From NCBI GenBank assembly GCA_037127255.1, contig JBANSL010000012.1, forward strand, positions 32,417,115 to 32,481,114: DNA of 64,000 nucleotides, read 5' to 3'. How positions within the stretch are numbered: the stretch's first letter is position 1; each line of letters opens with the position of its first letter. The notes under the pieces were generated by a model, which searched no databases, was not told the origin of the DNA, and worked only from the letters and a program-made list of their open reading frames with translations. Position numbers and translations under genes: made by a program. The stretch is from Persicaria tinctoria. Taxonomy: Eukaryota; Streptophyta; Magnoliopsida; Caryophyllales; Polygonaceae. Shown here one piece after another: positions 1 to 11,548 of this stretch.

Positions 1-99
1 TCAATTTTCTTTGTTTTTACAACTTTACACACACATCTGTTTTCTCCCAGTTTTAATTTGTTTTCATTTTTCCAAAAATCGTACTTGTTATTTATGAGT

Positions 100-1395
100 A
101 GATGCAATCCTTATTACATTCACCCGCATCATGATCATCCTGGGATGGTACTTGTTATGCCAGCCTTTGACCGGAAGAACTTTGATGAATGGTGTTGCTC
201 GATTTAGATATATTGCTCTCTCTACAGAGATCAATAATATAGGATTTCTGACCGTTGCTATAAGAAACCCACTTTTGGTGTCACCAAATATCCAAAATTT
301 GGAAATGTGTAACAATATGGTCATCTCCTGGCTGAGATTAATACCTTGAGTGCTGAATTCATGACAGTGTCATTTACATACTGTGGATACAATTCAAGGC
401 ATATGGAGAGAATTGGAGTGGATGTACAATAAGCTGGAAGCGACACAATTGGTTTCGATCTAGAAGGAATTGAGCCTGATCTAGCAAGATATGGGACGTG
501 GTTCTAGTTATCCAAAGGCAAGAAAACAATTGGTTGTCGATGTGTGTATAAAGTCCAACACAAGGTAGATGGTAGTGGGGAGAGATTAAAAAAAAACATG
601 TTTGGTGGACAAAGGATTCACACAAAAAGAATGGGTTAGTTACAATGAAACATTTTCACTTGTGTGAGCTTTAGTCACAATGGCCTTGAAGAATCATTGG
701 AATTTTTTTCAATTGGGTGTTAATAATATATGCGTTCTTACATGATCACTTGGATGAAGATGTCCATATGAGATTTCCACAAGGCTTTAAGATGCATGGT
801 TCCAATCAAGCATGTCGGCTCAAGAAGTCCCTGTGTAGGCTAAAACAAGCATCAATTCAATGGTACTCATGACTTTCTAATGCTCTCAATTCAAGAATAG
901 GCCGGGGTTACACTCAATTTCGATCACAATGATTATTCATTGTTCTTGATTAAGCATCAGAGTTCAATCACTTGTCTAGTTGTTTACATCGACGACATTC
1001 TTCTTAATTGTGGTGATTTGAATGAAATGATAGCCTTGAAGCAATTTTTGGATGTCGAATTCAAAATCAAGGACTTGAGAGTTCCTTGCATTTTCTTTCA
1101 TAGGGATAGAGTTGGTTCTCAGCCAACAATTGTTCATCAATGAAATTTTTAAAGATTTTCCTTGTCATGGAATATCATATTGTGATCGAGTGAGTCTTTT
1201 GGATGCATCACCTTAAGCTTTCACCTTATGTTGCCTAGTTTCTAGATGATCACACACCTTATCGTCAACTCCTCTATAGACTGAACTTTTTTGTTCATAC
1301 TCTACCCGACCAAGTCTTTACTGTTCAAACTCTAAGTCAATTTCTACAAGCACCTCGTCTCCCTCATATGGAAGTAGCCCACCATGTACGTTCTT
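100..1395 (+). pseudogene. Ty1/copia remnant, gag joined to reverse transcriptase
   Basis: Decayed retrotransposon coding sequence. Read with frameshifts, about 130-450 resembles the core of a copia gag (NNIGFL, then CNNMVISWL). From about 490 the reading passes directly to reverse transcriptase: VYKV, then DVHMRFPQGF near 760-790, then LCRLKQA near 835. The catalytic VYIDDILL lies near 985-1010, and YRLNFFVHTLPDQVF near 1270-1320 matches the end of RT. Protease and integrase, normally between gag and RT, are missing, so this is an internally deleted copy. Many stops exclude function. No clear LTR pair was found around it, though an LTR-like piece lies at 2161-2263. Confidence 0.75.
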
Positions 1396-2160
1396 CATTA
1401 TCTGAGGTGATCTGCTTCTAAAAGTTTGTTATTAACTAATTCTCTAAATTTTCACATTTAGGAAATCGATTAGTACGTGGATTTGTTGTATTTATCGGTT
1501 CATGACTAATGTCCTATAAGTCGAAAAAACAACAAAGCTTAATTAGTTATGGGTTTTTTCGTTTCCAACCTATCTCCTAGCTATATAAATTAATAAACCG
1601 AATTTGAAAATGTTTCATACATTTCAATTTACAAAGTTTAGGTAAATTATTTTTAAAAAAGAAGAAAATTGGAAAAGCTAGCATAAACTTTGCTCTAAGA
1701 CGAACTCCAATGGTTGTGTGTAAATGTGTATTTTTCACACATTTTTTAGCTCAATTGGTTGCTTTTGGGGTGTGCAAATGTCCACATTTGAGCATGTAAT
1801 GTTCAAATTTGAGCACATCATCTCCTCATGTGCAAAAACTTTTTCAAAAAGTAACACAATTTTGTTGGTGTATTATTATTATTATTGTTTTCTTTTTTGT
1901 TTTAAATTAATTGTATTTGAAAGGTGTGTAAGTAAAAATACACATTTGACAATTTGGAGCAAAATATCAAAAAATAAGATATATTTTTACGCATCTTGTG
2001 CAAATAATGTATATATTATAGCCAAAAATCATTGTGGATAGTCTAACAAACTAATACCGAGGCCAATTCAAATCATTCAAGCTATTAGATACTGTAATAA
2101 ATATTATTATATATGTTACGGTAGAATTTTGTGTTATTGATATATTTTAGGTAATATTTA
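1396..2160. other. AT-rich spacer, no gene recognised
   Basis: Low-complexity AT-rich sequence. The longest open frame (1724-2041) has a biased, poly-aromatic composition and no recognisable motif. Nothing else is supported here. Confidence 0.5.
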
Positions 2161-2263
2161 TGTTAGGATAGAGTTATTATTTCCTATCTTAGTATTTTTG
2201 TAGTCCTATATATATTATGATTATTATTCATCATAAAAGTTTCATTGTGCCTTCTGCCGCCCA
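2161..2263 (+). repeat. possible copia LTR fragment
   Basis: The stretch starts TGTTAGGATAG and continues with a TATATATA-containing region laid out like the LTR of the neighbouring copia element (TGTTAGATAG..., then CTATATATAT). It could be the 3' LTR start of the remnant at 100-1395. No polypurine tract or PBS supports this. Confidence 0.25.
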
Positions 2264-2604
2264 TGTTAGATAGAATATAGAAAATTTTTGCAAAACAGTC
2301 ACTTTTTTTTGGACAAATTTACAAAATGTTCATGTTTTTGACAAATTAACAAAATGTCCCATATATATATATACTAATTCTCAATTATTATTTTTTCTTG
2401 AGAGTTGCCCCCAATCCAATCTCTCTCTATATTTTATTATGTGATCCATATCTACTTTTTTAAATTTTTACATTTGAACATAAAATTATATTTGCACAAC
2501 AAATTGTTATATATGCACAACGTAAAATTATTTTTGCACAACAAAAAGTTCTGAAACTAAAAAAAAAGCGGAAAAAAATATATTATATTTTGCACAACAA
2601 ATTG

Positions 2605-2750
2605 TAAGAGTTGCACGACTCTGTTTTAAGAGTTGCACGACTCTGTTGTAAGAGTTGCACGACTCTTGTTTTAAGTTGCGCGACTCTCTTGTAAGAGTTG
2701 CACGACTTTGTTTTAAGAGTTGCACGACTCTGTTGTAAGAGTTGCACGAC
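2605..2750. repeat. 22-bp tandem repeat with hairpin-forming units
   Basis: Seven imperfect copies of a roughly 22-bp unit built on AAGAGTTGCACGACTCT, followed by GTTTT or GTTGT. AGAGT and ACTCT inside each unit are complementary, so each copy can fold as a short hairpin. It lies within the Mutator-like element. Confidence 0.9.
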
Positions 2751-3149
2751 AATCGAGACTTGTGAAATTATTCTCAACATGATCTTATTTTATCTCAATA
2801 TAATTTCATACTTTCTCAATAAACTGTAAGCGATCCATAATCTATATTTTTTTATTTCTTTAACATTTTATCGTGCAAATATAAGAGTATGTTATGCAAA
2901 TATATCCGTAAGTTGTGAAAATATTACCCGAGTTTAGTTTTTTTTTAATTTTATCTTACATTTTGTCGTGCAAATATAAACGTATGTTGTGCTTGTGCAA
3001 ATATAATCATATGTTGTGCAAATATAACATTTTTTGAGCAAAAATAAAAATAAAAATATAGATTATGGATCACATAATAAAATATAGATAGTTTTTTTAA
3101 TTTCCATAATTATGGGGTAAGTTTTGTAATTTAATCAAAAGTCTTTCTT

Positions 3150-3710
3150 CAACCTTCGTCTCTCCAGATCCAACGCTCGCACGCTGCCGGCTCCGCCTCC
3201 GGCTCGCTCGACCTAGCTCGGATCCACGACGCTTGCTCCGACCGCTTGATTCCGCTCCACCGCTCGCTCGACCTCGCCCCGACACTCTCGCTCTTCGGCT
3301 CTCTCGATCTCCGTCTCGAATTCGACTAATTGGAACTGTAATTCGACTAATTGGAACTCGAATTCACCAGATCTCCCCACGCTAAATTGATTTGCCGAAT
3401 CAATTAGCCGAATTGCAGATCTGCGTCGCCGAATCAATTGGACATAGAATTCGAATTCAGATCTGGACAGGGGAGGGTGCGAGACGGCGCGAGGCGGAGC
3501 GAGCGAGAGCGGCGGCGAACACGAGGAGAGGAGGAGCGCGCGGCGTCGGCGAACGGGAAGAGAGGAGGAAGATGGACGGAGATGGAGGTAGATATCGCGG
3601 CGACGTCGAAGGCTTCGCCTCCAGATCCGGCGAGAGGGAGAGCGAGAGCGCGAGGACGAGAGAGAGCGGCCGGAGAGATCGAGAGATTAGGAATTGGGGA
3701 TCTGATTTAA
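3150..3710. other. GC-rich interior of the MULE, possible captured host DNA
   Basis: Composition changes sharply from AT-rich to GC-rich here and back again before the right terminal repeat. Open frames run on both strands, with arginine- and glutamate-rich products typical of GC-rich sequence, and I recognise no domain. CGACTAATTGGAACT is repeated near 3323-3360. Capture of a host gene 5' region is a reasonable inference but unproved. Confidence 0.45.
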
Positions 3711-3913
3711 TTAGTATATATAGCGGACAATTCACTAATTTGTCACAAAACGTGGACATTTCGCAAATTAGGTCCTATTTCGTGGCTATTTTGCAAATTG
3801 CCCCAAGAATATATGTATAAGTCCAATTACCCATTAGGGTTAACTATCTTGTACTCACATATATATTCTAATGATAGCGAAGGCAATCCCAACGAGGATT
3901 ATTCACTCTGACA

Positions 3914-3926
3914 TGGTATTCGAGCC
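3914..3926 (+). other. copia primer-binding site (initiator tRNA-Met type)
   Basis: TGGTATTCGAGCC directly follows the LTR end. It differs slightly from the usual copia PBS, TGGTATCAGAGCC, which pairs with initiator tRNA-Met. Confidence 0.7.
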
Positions 3927-4242
3927 TTAGGGTTTCATCAAAATCAACCCTAATTTTTTTCTCTAGACTTTCCGCCGCCTCATGCCGTCTTCCTCCTTCC
4001 CTCTGTCCAGATCCCGCCGCCACCATCAGCCGCCCACCATCGCCAGTGACCACAGCGCCGGTCACCGCAACCCCGTCCTCTCCTACCGCCGGTCATCCCC
4101 TTCCTCTGTCTCTCTCTCGCTTCCTTGTGCAGCAACCGACCCTCGTCACAAAGCCGCCTCTTTCGCCTCTCCATCCCCTCGCTATCCCTTCCCCTCTACC
4201 GCCGCCAGCATTTCCCCACCACCAATCATCCCTCTCCTTGCC

Positions 4243-6894
4243 GTCACTAGTTGCCCGACGTGCCAGCTTGGCAAACACACTAGATTGCCCTTTGCCACGT
4301 CTTATACTCAGGTGCATGCTCCATTTGACATCATTCATGGTGATCTATAGGCATATCCTATTATCAGTCATGATGGTTTCCGCTATGGACTTGTTCTGGT
4401 TGATGCATTCTCTCATTATTTTTGGGTGTTTCCCCTAAAGTACAAATCTGAAGTTGTTACACACCTTATGATCTTCCATAGCTTCGTCCGCACCCAATTC
4501 AACCTCCCCATAAAATCCTTTCAATGTGACATGGGCGGTGAGTTTAACAATAATGCCCTTACATCCTTCTTTGCTACTCATGACATTCAATTCCGCTTTT
4601 CTTGTCCCCACACCTCTTCCCAGAATGGGAAAGACGAATGGAGCATTCGCACCCTACCACTTATATGAGGACTCTTCTTATCCATGGACATGTCCCCCTG
4701 TAGTATTGGCCATATGCTATTGAATCGGCAAGCTATCTTATCAACATCACTCCTTCCACAACCATCCAGAATTGGTGGTCTGTTGAGATATTATTCCGAG
4801 TCACTCCTAAATACGACCACCTCCGTGTGTTTGGCTGCCGATATTACCCCAATCAAGCATCTGTTGCCCCTCATAAACTTGCTCCTCGATCCACACTTTG
4901 TGTTTTCTTCGGCTACCCCTCAAATCATAGAGGGTATATGTGTTTTGATACCATTACCAAATGTGTCATCTTCTCTTGCCATGTCACATTTGATGAGACC
5001 ACATTCCCATTTTCTAGTCCCCCTACATCCCCAAACACCCCTCCCCCTTCTGATGACTACCCTACACCCCACCTCCTTCATCAACTGTATCCCTCTTCCT
5101 CTCCGAATGCTATTACATCTCCAGCCCGGGCACCCAACCCTCCCCCACCGCAACCTATCCTGCCACATCCTCCCCCCGTCCAGCCCCTTGTGGCCCCCGT
5201 CCCATCACCTCAAGCCTTTGTCCCGTCAGCTGCAGCCCCTACCCTGCCACCTAACCCCACACAGCTGGTCACCCAGATCCAAACTCGGAGCATGAGCGGC
5301 ATCTCTCGCTCCAAACAGATTTTTGACCTCTTTGCTTCTCACCTATCGCCCATCCCTACCTCCCACAAAACAACCGCCTTAGACCCAAATTGGAATGCTG
5401 CCATGCTCGATGAGTACAAGGCTCTTATTAGCAACAACACTTGGGTCTTGGTTCCTCGGCCTCCTGGGCCAACATTGTGCGATGCATGTGGCTCTTTCGG
5501 CATAAGTTTCGCTCTGACGGATCTCTTGAGCGCTATAAGGCGCGACTAGTCGCCAATGGAAACTCTCAACAGGTGGGGGTCGATTGTGATAACACTTTTA
5601 GTCCGGTTGTCAAACCAGCTACCATCTGTACCGTCTTGTATCTCGCTGTCTCCAAGGATTGACTTATTCATCATCTTGATGTCAAGAACGCATTTCTTCA
5701 TGGTCATCTGAATGAGACAATGTACATGTTCCAGTTGCCTGGGTTTACTGACATGACCAAACCAGGCCATGTTTGTCTCTTGTAGAAGTCTTTGTATGGC
5801 CTTAAACAGGCACCTCGGGCATGGTATCTTCGCTTTGCTACTTACCTGCACATGCTTGGCTTCATCAGTAGCAAGAGCGACTCCTCCTTGTTTGTCTTTC
5901 GCCGAGGTAATCAGATTGCGTATTTGTTGTTATATGTCGATGATATCATCCTTACTGCATCTTCAGAGACTCTTCGGGCTGCCATTATCACTCAACTCAG
6001 CAAGGAGTTTGCTATGTCTGATCTCGGGCCTCTCAACTTCTTTTTGGGAGTCTCTGCATCTCGATCTGCATCTAGTTTGTTTCTCTCACAAGAGAAATAT
6101 GCCAAGGAGATTATTGCCAAGGCTAATATGGCTAACTGTAAGCCTGCTGCAACACTTGTTAAGACCACTGCCAAACTGGCCCAAGCTGCGGGTCCGCCTG
6201 TGTCTGATCCGACTTTATAATGTAGTCTTGCTGGTGCTTTACAGTACTTGACATTTACTCGTTCTGATATTAGCTATGTCGTTTAGCAAGTCTGTCTATT
6301 TATGCATAACCCTAGAGAGTCTCATTTTGCTGCTCTTAAGCGCATTATCAAGTATGTTCAGGGTACTACTTCTCTTGGCATCACTATTACCCCATCAGCA
6401 TCACCTCTCTCCATGGTTGCTTACACGGATGCTGATTGGGCTGGTTGTCCGGACACCAGACGGTACGTCAGGATATTGTGTGTTCCTCAACGACTCCCTC
6501 ATCTTGGTCTTCTAAGAGCCAACATCTGGTTTCTCGCTCTAGTGCTGAAGTGGAATATCGCGGTGTTGCCAATGTTGTCGCTGAGTGTGCCCGGCTCCGC
6601 AACCTATTGCTTGAGCTCCATTGTCCGCTCAGTCAAGCATCCGTTGTGTATACAGACAATGTCAGCTCTACTTACCTTGCTCACAGCTCGGTTCACCATC
6701 GACGAACCAAGCATATGAAGATTAACATCCACTTTGTTCGTGAGAAGGTCACTATGGGACATGTGCGTGTCCTACATGTCCCATCCCCGTACCAGTATGC
6801 AGACATATTCACCAAGGGATTGCCTCGCCATTTGTTTCTTGATTTTAGATCCAATCTCACTATTCGCTGCCCTCCTGTTTCGACTGAGGGGGTA
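4243..6894 (+). pseudogene. copia pol polyprotein: integrase, RT, RNase H (decayed)
   Basis: Several frames must be joined to read it. Near 4255-4285 is the GAG-pre-integrase CPTCQLGKHTRLPF. The integrase core follows (VLVDAFSHYFW near 4395, QCDMGGEF near 4523, SSQNGK near 4615). A proline/serine-rich linker covers roughly 5020-5290, and RT runs from about 5390 to 6300 with LYGLKQAPRAW near 5790 and LLYVDDIIL near 5930. RNase H has VAYTDADWAG near 6415 and VEYRGVANV near 6550, and ends with the DIFTKGLP motif near 6800. Protease and nearly all of gag are absent; the reading jumps from a serine/proline-rich start (ATG at 3982) into pre-integrase near 4245. In-frame stops and frameshifts show the copy is dead. 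Confidence 0.88.
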
Positions 6895-7017
6895 TGTTAG
6901 ATAGAATATATGTATAAGCCCAATTACCCATTTGTAATTAGGGTTAACTATCTTGTACTCCTATATATATTCTAATGATAGCGAAGGCAACCCCAACGGG
7001 AATTATTCACTCTGATA
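6895..7017 (+). repeat. 3' LTR of the copia element
   Basis: A 123-bp LTR beginning TGTTAGATAG and ending CTCTGATA; the expected terminal CA has changed to TA. It matches the split 5' LTR through AGGGTTAACTATCTTGTACT and GATAGCGAAGGCAA. GCCCA follows at once. Confidence 0.9.
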
Positions 7018-7023
7018 GCCCAT

Positions 7024-7221
7024 TGGTGGGTTCATCGAAAAACACTTGATCAAACGATCAAGGTGTTTAGGAGGTAGCCTCCATTGATAGAACAAGGAAG
7101 AAGAGAGACCACAAAACTGTAACAGATTTTTCTTGATTGATCAGCTTATGTAACAACTTGCTCGATTGGGTATTCATACAAGAAGCACTTGGAGTGCAAA
7201 TTACCGAAATACCCTTATACA
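7024..7221 (-). repeat. 3' LTR of the minus-strand copia element
   Basis: A segment of about 198 bp with TG/CA termini lies between the copia polypurine tract and the insertion point of the plus-strand copia element. No second copy is present for comparison, so the exact ends are inferred. Confidence 0.6.
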
Positions 7222-7235
7222 CTCTATATCCCCCC

Positions 7236-9990
7236 TCAAGCGAAGCTTATTGAATAAAGCAAGCCCAGTTTGAATGCTAACAACGAGTGTTGATTAGCCC
7301 CTAATGGCTTAGTCAAGAGATCAGCAAGTTGTAGGCTAGTGTGAATGTGTGAAGGAAGCAATAACCCTTCATGAAGCTTCTCACGAACGTAACGGCAATC
7401 CAATTGAAGGTGTTTGGTCCTTTCATGAAAGACCGGGTTCTCTGCGATATGGATATCGGCCTTGTTGTCGTAGTGAAGATCAATTGGCTTGGGGACGATG
7501 ATCCTGAAGTCTTCCAAAATTGAATCCAACCAAACTGACTCGCTAGCAGCCTTAGACATGCTACGATACTCAGCCTCTGTTGAGGATTTAGAAACAATAC
7601 TTTGTTTCTTCGTTTTCCATGACACCAATGCCTTGCCCGGAAAAATGCAAAATCTTATCTACGATCTCCCAGTAAAGAGGCAGTTACCCCAATCTGAATC
7701 ACATAAGGCATCAAGACGCAAAATATTTGCGGTTGGATAAAGCAAACCCAAATTAAAGGTGCATTTCAAGTATCTATCGACGTGCAGCGCCGCTTGCCAA
7801 TGTGGAATCCTGGGATCACCCATAAACTGACTCAGGTGTTGGACGATATAAGAGATGTCCGGGTGAGTCATATTCAAGTACAAAAGACGACCAACAAGAC
7901 ATCTGTACTTCTCAGACTCATCCAAAAATGGACCCTCGTCAATGGTGAGCTTGAGGCCACGAGGAAGGGGAAAAGAAGCGGGCTTGCATTCCTCCATCTG
8001 CGTGTCCTGTAAAATGTTCAACGCATACTTTCTCTGATTGAGGAAAGTGCCATGATCAGTATGAGACACCTCCAATCCCAAAACATATCGGACTTCACCC
8101 AAATCTTTGATTGTAAACTGGGTGTGCAGAGCATCGTTGAGGGAGGTAATTTCAGCTTGATTATCTCTCGTGATGAGAAGATCATCGACATAAACGAGCA
8201 CTGCAATAATGCCTTCAGGATTCAGTTTGATGAAGAGGGAGTAATCATAGTAAGATTTCACAAAACCCCTTCTTAACAAGAACTTAAAAAGTTCATTGTT
8301 CCACTGCCTTGACGCCTACTTAAGGCCTTACACATATCGGTTTAGCTTGCAGACCTCATCAGGAGCAGACTTATCAAATCCTTTAGGGACCTTTATAAAC
8401 ACCTCCTCATCAATAAAGCCATGGAAGAAAGCGTTGTTTATGTCAAGTTGGTGAATTGGCCAACATTTGAAAGTGGCAAGAGCAATCAACAAACGTACAG
8501 TGGTGAATTTAGCCACCGGGGAGAATGTATGCTTGAAGCCCTTGCTCTTGATCTGATTATACCCCTTTGCAACTAGGCAAGCTTTGAACCTTTCAACACT
8601 GCCATCAGATCTGATTTTGATTTTATAAACCCATCGACACCCAATTGCAGTCTTTCGTGGAAGAAGTTTAGTGAGAGACCAAGTTTCGTTGTCCTCAAGA
8701 GCCCGAATCTCCTTCTACATAGCTTATACCCACCTTGGGTCTGACTTTTCTTGCTTGTATGTGAGGAGCTCTTTGAGGGACAGAACTTGATACAGAGAAA
8801 GAACATAATCATTTGGGTAGTAGTTGTGATCATCAACACCGGTGACCATGAATGAATTTGAAATAGAGGTGGTTGTGGAACAAACAAAGTCTTGTAGGTA
8901 TTTGGGGGGTTGAATATTTCTATATGATCTTCGAATTGGGGGGAGATCAACGGGAAGGATGAAGATGATGATGTGGATGGTGAATTGTCATTTGAAACGG
9001 GATTGGAATTAGTAGTATTTGAAGACTCTGAACTATTTGGAGATGACACAGAGTCAGGGGCAATTTTTGGAGATTGGGAAGACTCTGGGTTGGGTGATAA
9101 TGACAGATTGGTGGTGGCTATTTGTGGTAAATGTTCAGGGCAATGGACAGGATTGACTAGAGGGAGGATCAGGAGAAGGGGAAGGTGATGATTTGAGACA
9201 GAAGTATCAAAAGGGAAAATGGACTCATAAAGTATCACATCCCTACTGATCACAACCTTCTTCTCTTTCAAATCATATACCTTATAGGATTTTTGACCCC
9301 TAGGATAGCCCAAGAAGACAGACCTTCTTTCCTTTGGAGCTAGCTTATCCCTATTGTGACCCTTAATGAGAGCAAAACATAAACATCCAACCACCCTTAA
9401 GGCATCATAGTTGGGAGGAGTGCCATGTTGCCTCTCATAAGGAGTAGACCATTTGAGAACTATAGTGGGCATAAGGTTGATTAGGTGTGCAGCTGCTAAC
9501 AAACAATCACCCCAAAAACCAATTGGCAAGTGAGCTCGCATCCTGATAGCTCTAGCTATATCAAGCAGATGCTTGTGTTTACGTTCCACTTTCCCATTCT
9601 GTTGGGGAACTTATGGAACAACAAGCTGATGCACAATACCTTTATTGGTAAAAAAAACTCTTTGCACCCAAAGAACTCAGTTCCATTGTCACTTCTAATT
9701 AATGACCTTGACAATGGTCTCAAACGGTCTCTCAACCATGGTGATATAATCACATACCACTATACTAACCTGCAGCTTATCAGGCAACAGAAATGCCCAA
9801 ACTCCCCTACTGAAATCATCAACCAGTGTGACAAAATATTTAGCCCCACTGTAGCTAGACACCCTATATCCCAGAGATCCACATGAATCAACTCAAATTT
9901 CTTGAGGCAATTGCATTACTATTGTCAAAAGGAAAAAAAAAATGCATTTTGGGCAGCACACATGTTTCACAAAACAAGGATTCATCATCA
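7236..9990 (-). pseudogene. copia pol polyprotein, minus strand (decayed)
   Basis: Read from right to left. GAG-pre-integrase remnants (CETCVLPKMH) lie near 9950. Integrase follows with HVDLW near 9890, VIRSDNGTEF near 9690 and the long frame 9589-8573, which covers the end of integrase and a serine/proline/asparagine-rich linker. RT occupies about 8640-7660 with the catalytic VLVYVDDLLIT near 8190. RNase H occupies 7628-7236 with SSTEAEYRSM and a closing LADLLTKPLG. Frames are broken between blocks, for example near 8640 and 8300, so the copy is inactive. It is better preserved than the plus-strand copia element next to it. Confidence 0.9.
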
Positions 9991-10090
9991 TGCATTTTTG
10001 CATTACTATTGTCAAAGTTGAAGCAAGCCAGATTAATTACAAATCAATTTGAGGATTTAATTAATTGAATGAAAAGTGAAAACAAGGTAC

Positions 10091-11476
10091 CTGAGCAATG
10101 GCGACAGTCCAATAAGAGGCGTTGTAGGCAGCAGCAACACCGGAGAGGCCCCAACGGAGCCTGGAGACGAAGAGCCACATGAGGGAGACGTGGGAGGCGA
10201 GACCGAGGATTCCGGAGAAGGCGACAGGGAGGGCCTTGCTTTGGGACTGGAGGAACTTCTGGGCGGGGAAGCTGGTGGCCTGGGAGAACATGCGGGGGAT
10301 GACGAGGAGATTGAACTTGCCCGCAAGGTCGGCGGTGTCGGGGTTGTGGCCAAGGAGCCTGAAGAGAGGACCGGCGAAGAGATAGAGCGGAAGGAGGAGG
10401 ATGCAGGCGAGCCACAGTGTGATCCACCCGCGCTGAGTGTAGACGCTCAGCAATTCCATCTCCCCGGCGCCGTAAGCTTGCCCGCACAGTGTCTCTAGTG
10501 CGCTTCCCATCCCTATCTGCGCCCACTTAATTACCGCTTGTTAGTAGTTATATGACTCATGGGTCTGAATTTCACTAGCAACCTTAAAGTTCCACCCTTG
10601 GTTCCGATCCAAAATAAGTTTCGTTTTAGACTTTTGAATTTGATCTAAAATAAGTGTCATTTTATATTTTTGTAATGATTCTATATGTCCTAAAGAGTAC
10701 CCTTGTAGTGCCCTTAGAGATTGTACTACCCAAGATATGAAAAAAAAAAACCCAAACATTTTACCTTTTCTATCTCTCCTAATCTCTTTTCTCTCCCTGT
10801 CTAATCTATCTTCTTCTTCCTAACCCTCATCTCTCTCTCTCTCTCTCACTCCACTCTTGCTCGATTCACCTTCATTGACCCTCGGGTCATAACAATGGTA
10901 TCTAGAGCCACGATAAAAAATGAGACGACTTTTGCAAAAGTGCGAATCATACTAGAACTTTTATAAACAATAAAATCGATGAGTGCACCCCTTTCGAAAA
11001 TTAACACAAACCACATCAAACAGCAAAGAAGCAAAAATGACAAATAGCCCAAGGCTAACGAGATAGATTAGACATATTTTGTTTTGAAAGCTAGGAGGAT
11101 TTTCTAAATTTAAAATAAATAAATAAATAAAAGTATAATGGAGTAGTAAATAATGTGCAGTGTGTAGGAAAGTGTGAAGAAAGAGAGATTTGAATAGGGA
11201 GAGATATACTAGGACGCCGAAGGTGAAGACTCCGATGACGGAGAAAGAAACGGCGACAGAGGAGAGCTCAACCTCCCCAAGGTGGGCGACGAAGATGTAG
11301 GTGACGGAGTACACCATGTAATTGCAAAGCACCGTCAAGGCTACAGGTGCTGCCACCTTCCACTGCTTCCCGGTCTCCTCCAGGAACAATGCCATCGCCT
11401 CCCTCATGCTCCCCGCCGGTGGCCGGTCAGCCCCATTCCCTCCGCTGGCTTCTGATTCAAGTGCTGCCAATGGCAT
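10091..11476 (-). CDS. MATE efflux transporter, exons 1-2 only (N-terminal half)
   Basis: MATE/DETOXIFICATION transporters are membrane antiporters that export secondary metabolites, organic acids or drugs in exchange for H+ or Na+. Exon 1 is 11476-11210 (89 codons) and exon 2 is 10516-10091 (142 codons). The intron between them (11209-10517) has a GTATAT donor and a CAG acceptor and keeps frame. The joined product reads through FTFGVL into IGMGSALETLCGQAYGAG, the hallmark MATE segment, then about five further hydrophobic helices to YWTVAIAQ. A GTACC donor follows exon 2. About 231 residues are present of the usual 480-520. The next intron is taken over by the truncated copia element, and I see no further MATE exons down to position 1. 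The gene is either a 5' fragment or has a very long nested intron. The exons themselves show no stops. The substrate cannot be inferred. Confidence 0.82.
10750..10915 (+). repeat. copia LTR end plus PBS remnant in MATE intron 1
   Basis: After a CT-rich tract (about 10830-10850) the plus strand reads CGGGTCATAACAATGGTATC and then TAGAGCC. TGGTATCTAGAGCC is the copia primer-binding site with one extra base, preceded by a CA-ended sequence as at an LTR end. No downstream coding sequence follows, so this is a fragment at best. Confidence 0.4.
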
Positions 11477-11548
11477 GTTGCAGGCAGTTGCTTGATCGAT
11501 CTCTATTCTCTAGGGCTAGCCTTGTCTTACGTATGGATCAATCAGATC

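Larger units (their letters stand above)
2280..3804. mobile_element. non-autonomous Mutator-like element (Pack-MULE-like)
   Basis: About 1.5 kb inserted in the copia 5' LTR. The flanks are TAGAATATA (2271-2279) and AAGAATATA (3805-3813), a 9-bp duplication with one mismatch, as is usual for Mutator-like elements. The ends are long imperfect terminal inverted repeats of roughly 95 bp: the left starts GAAAATTTTTGCAAAACAG, and the right, reverse-complemented, starts GGGGCAATTTGCAAAATAG. Both contain GACAAATTA further in. No transposase is present. The interior has a 22-bp tandem array (2605-2750) and an abruptly GC-rich stretch (about 3150-3710), the layout of MULEs that have picked up host DNA. 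Confidence 0.85.
2264..3913 (+). repeat. 5' LTR of the copia element, split by a MULE
   Basis: The LTR is in two parts: 2264-2279 and 3814-3913. Joined and with one target-duplication copy removed, it is about 116 bp against 123 bp for the 3' LTR; the difference is a 7-bp gap after AATTACCCAT. It ends with CA at 3912-3913. Confidence 0.85.
2264..7017 (+). mobile_element. Ty1/copia element with short LTRs, TSD GCCCA
   Basis: A copia-type LTR retrotransposon. Its 3' LTR (6895-7017) starts TGTTAGATAGAATATATG. The same start occurs at 2264, and the rest of the 5' LTR is at 3814-3913; a Mutator-like element separates the two parts. GCCCA flanks both ends (2259-2263 and 7018-7022), fixing the insertion. 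A primer-binding site follows the 5' LTR, and a G-rich polypurine tract (6886-6892) precedes the 3' LTR. Without the nested insertion it is about 3.2 kb, because most of gag and protease are missing. It inserted 1-2 bp from the LTR end of the minus-strand copia element at 7024. Confidence 0.88.
7024..10035 (-). mobile_element. 5'-truncated Ty1/copia element in a MATE gene intron
   Basis: A minus-strand copia element. Its 3' LTR is about 7024-7221 (reading TGTATAAGGG to CCCACCA on minus), preceded by a polypurine tract CTTGAGGGGGG (about 7228-7242). Coding sequence runs leftward through integrase, RT and RNase H. The 5' LTR, gag and protease are missing; the element stops in GAG-pre-integrase about 50 bp from the exon-2 splice donor of the MATE gene. 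A short GCATTACTATTGTCAAA duplication (9912 and 10003) marks this rearranged end. No target duplication can be read because one end is lost. Confidence 0.8.

Noticed and set aside
3392..3820. GC-rich frames inside the MULE (up to 142 codons)
   Set aside because: Frames are open on both strands because of base composition and give no domain. One runs into the MULE terminal repeat and then the copia LTR.
4684..5295. A 203-codon frame in the copia linker region
   Set aside because: It is an alternative frame over the integrase end and proline-rich linker; homology is in the other frames.
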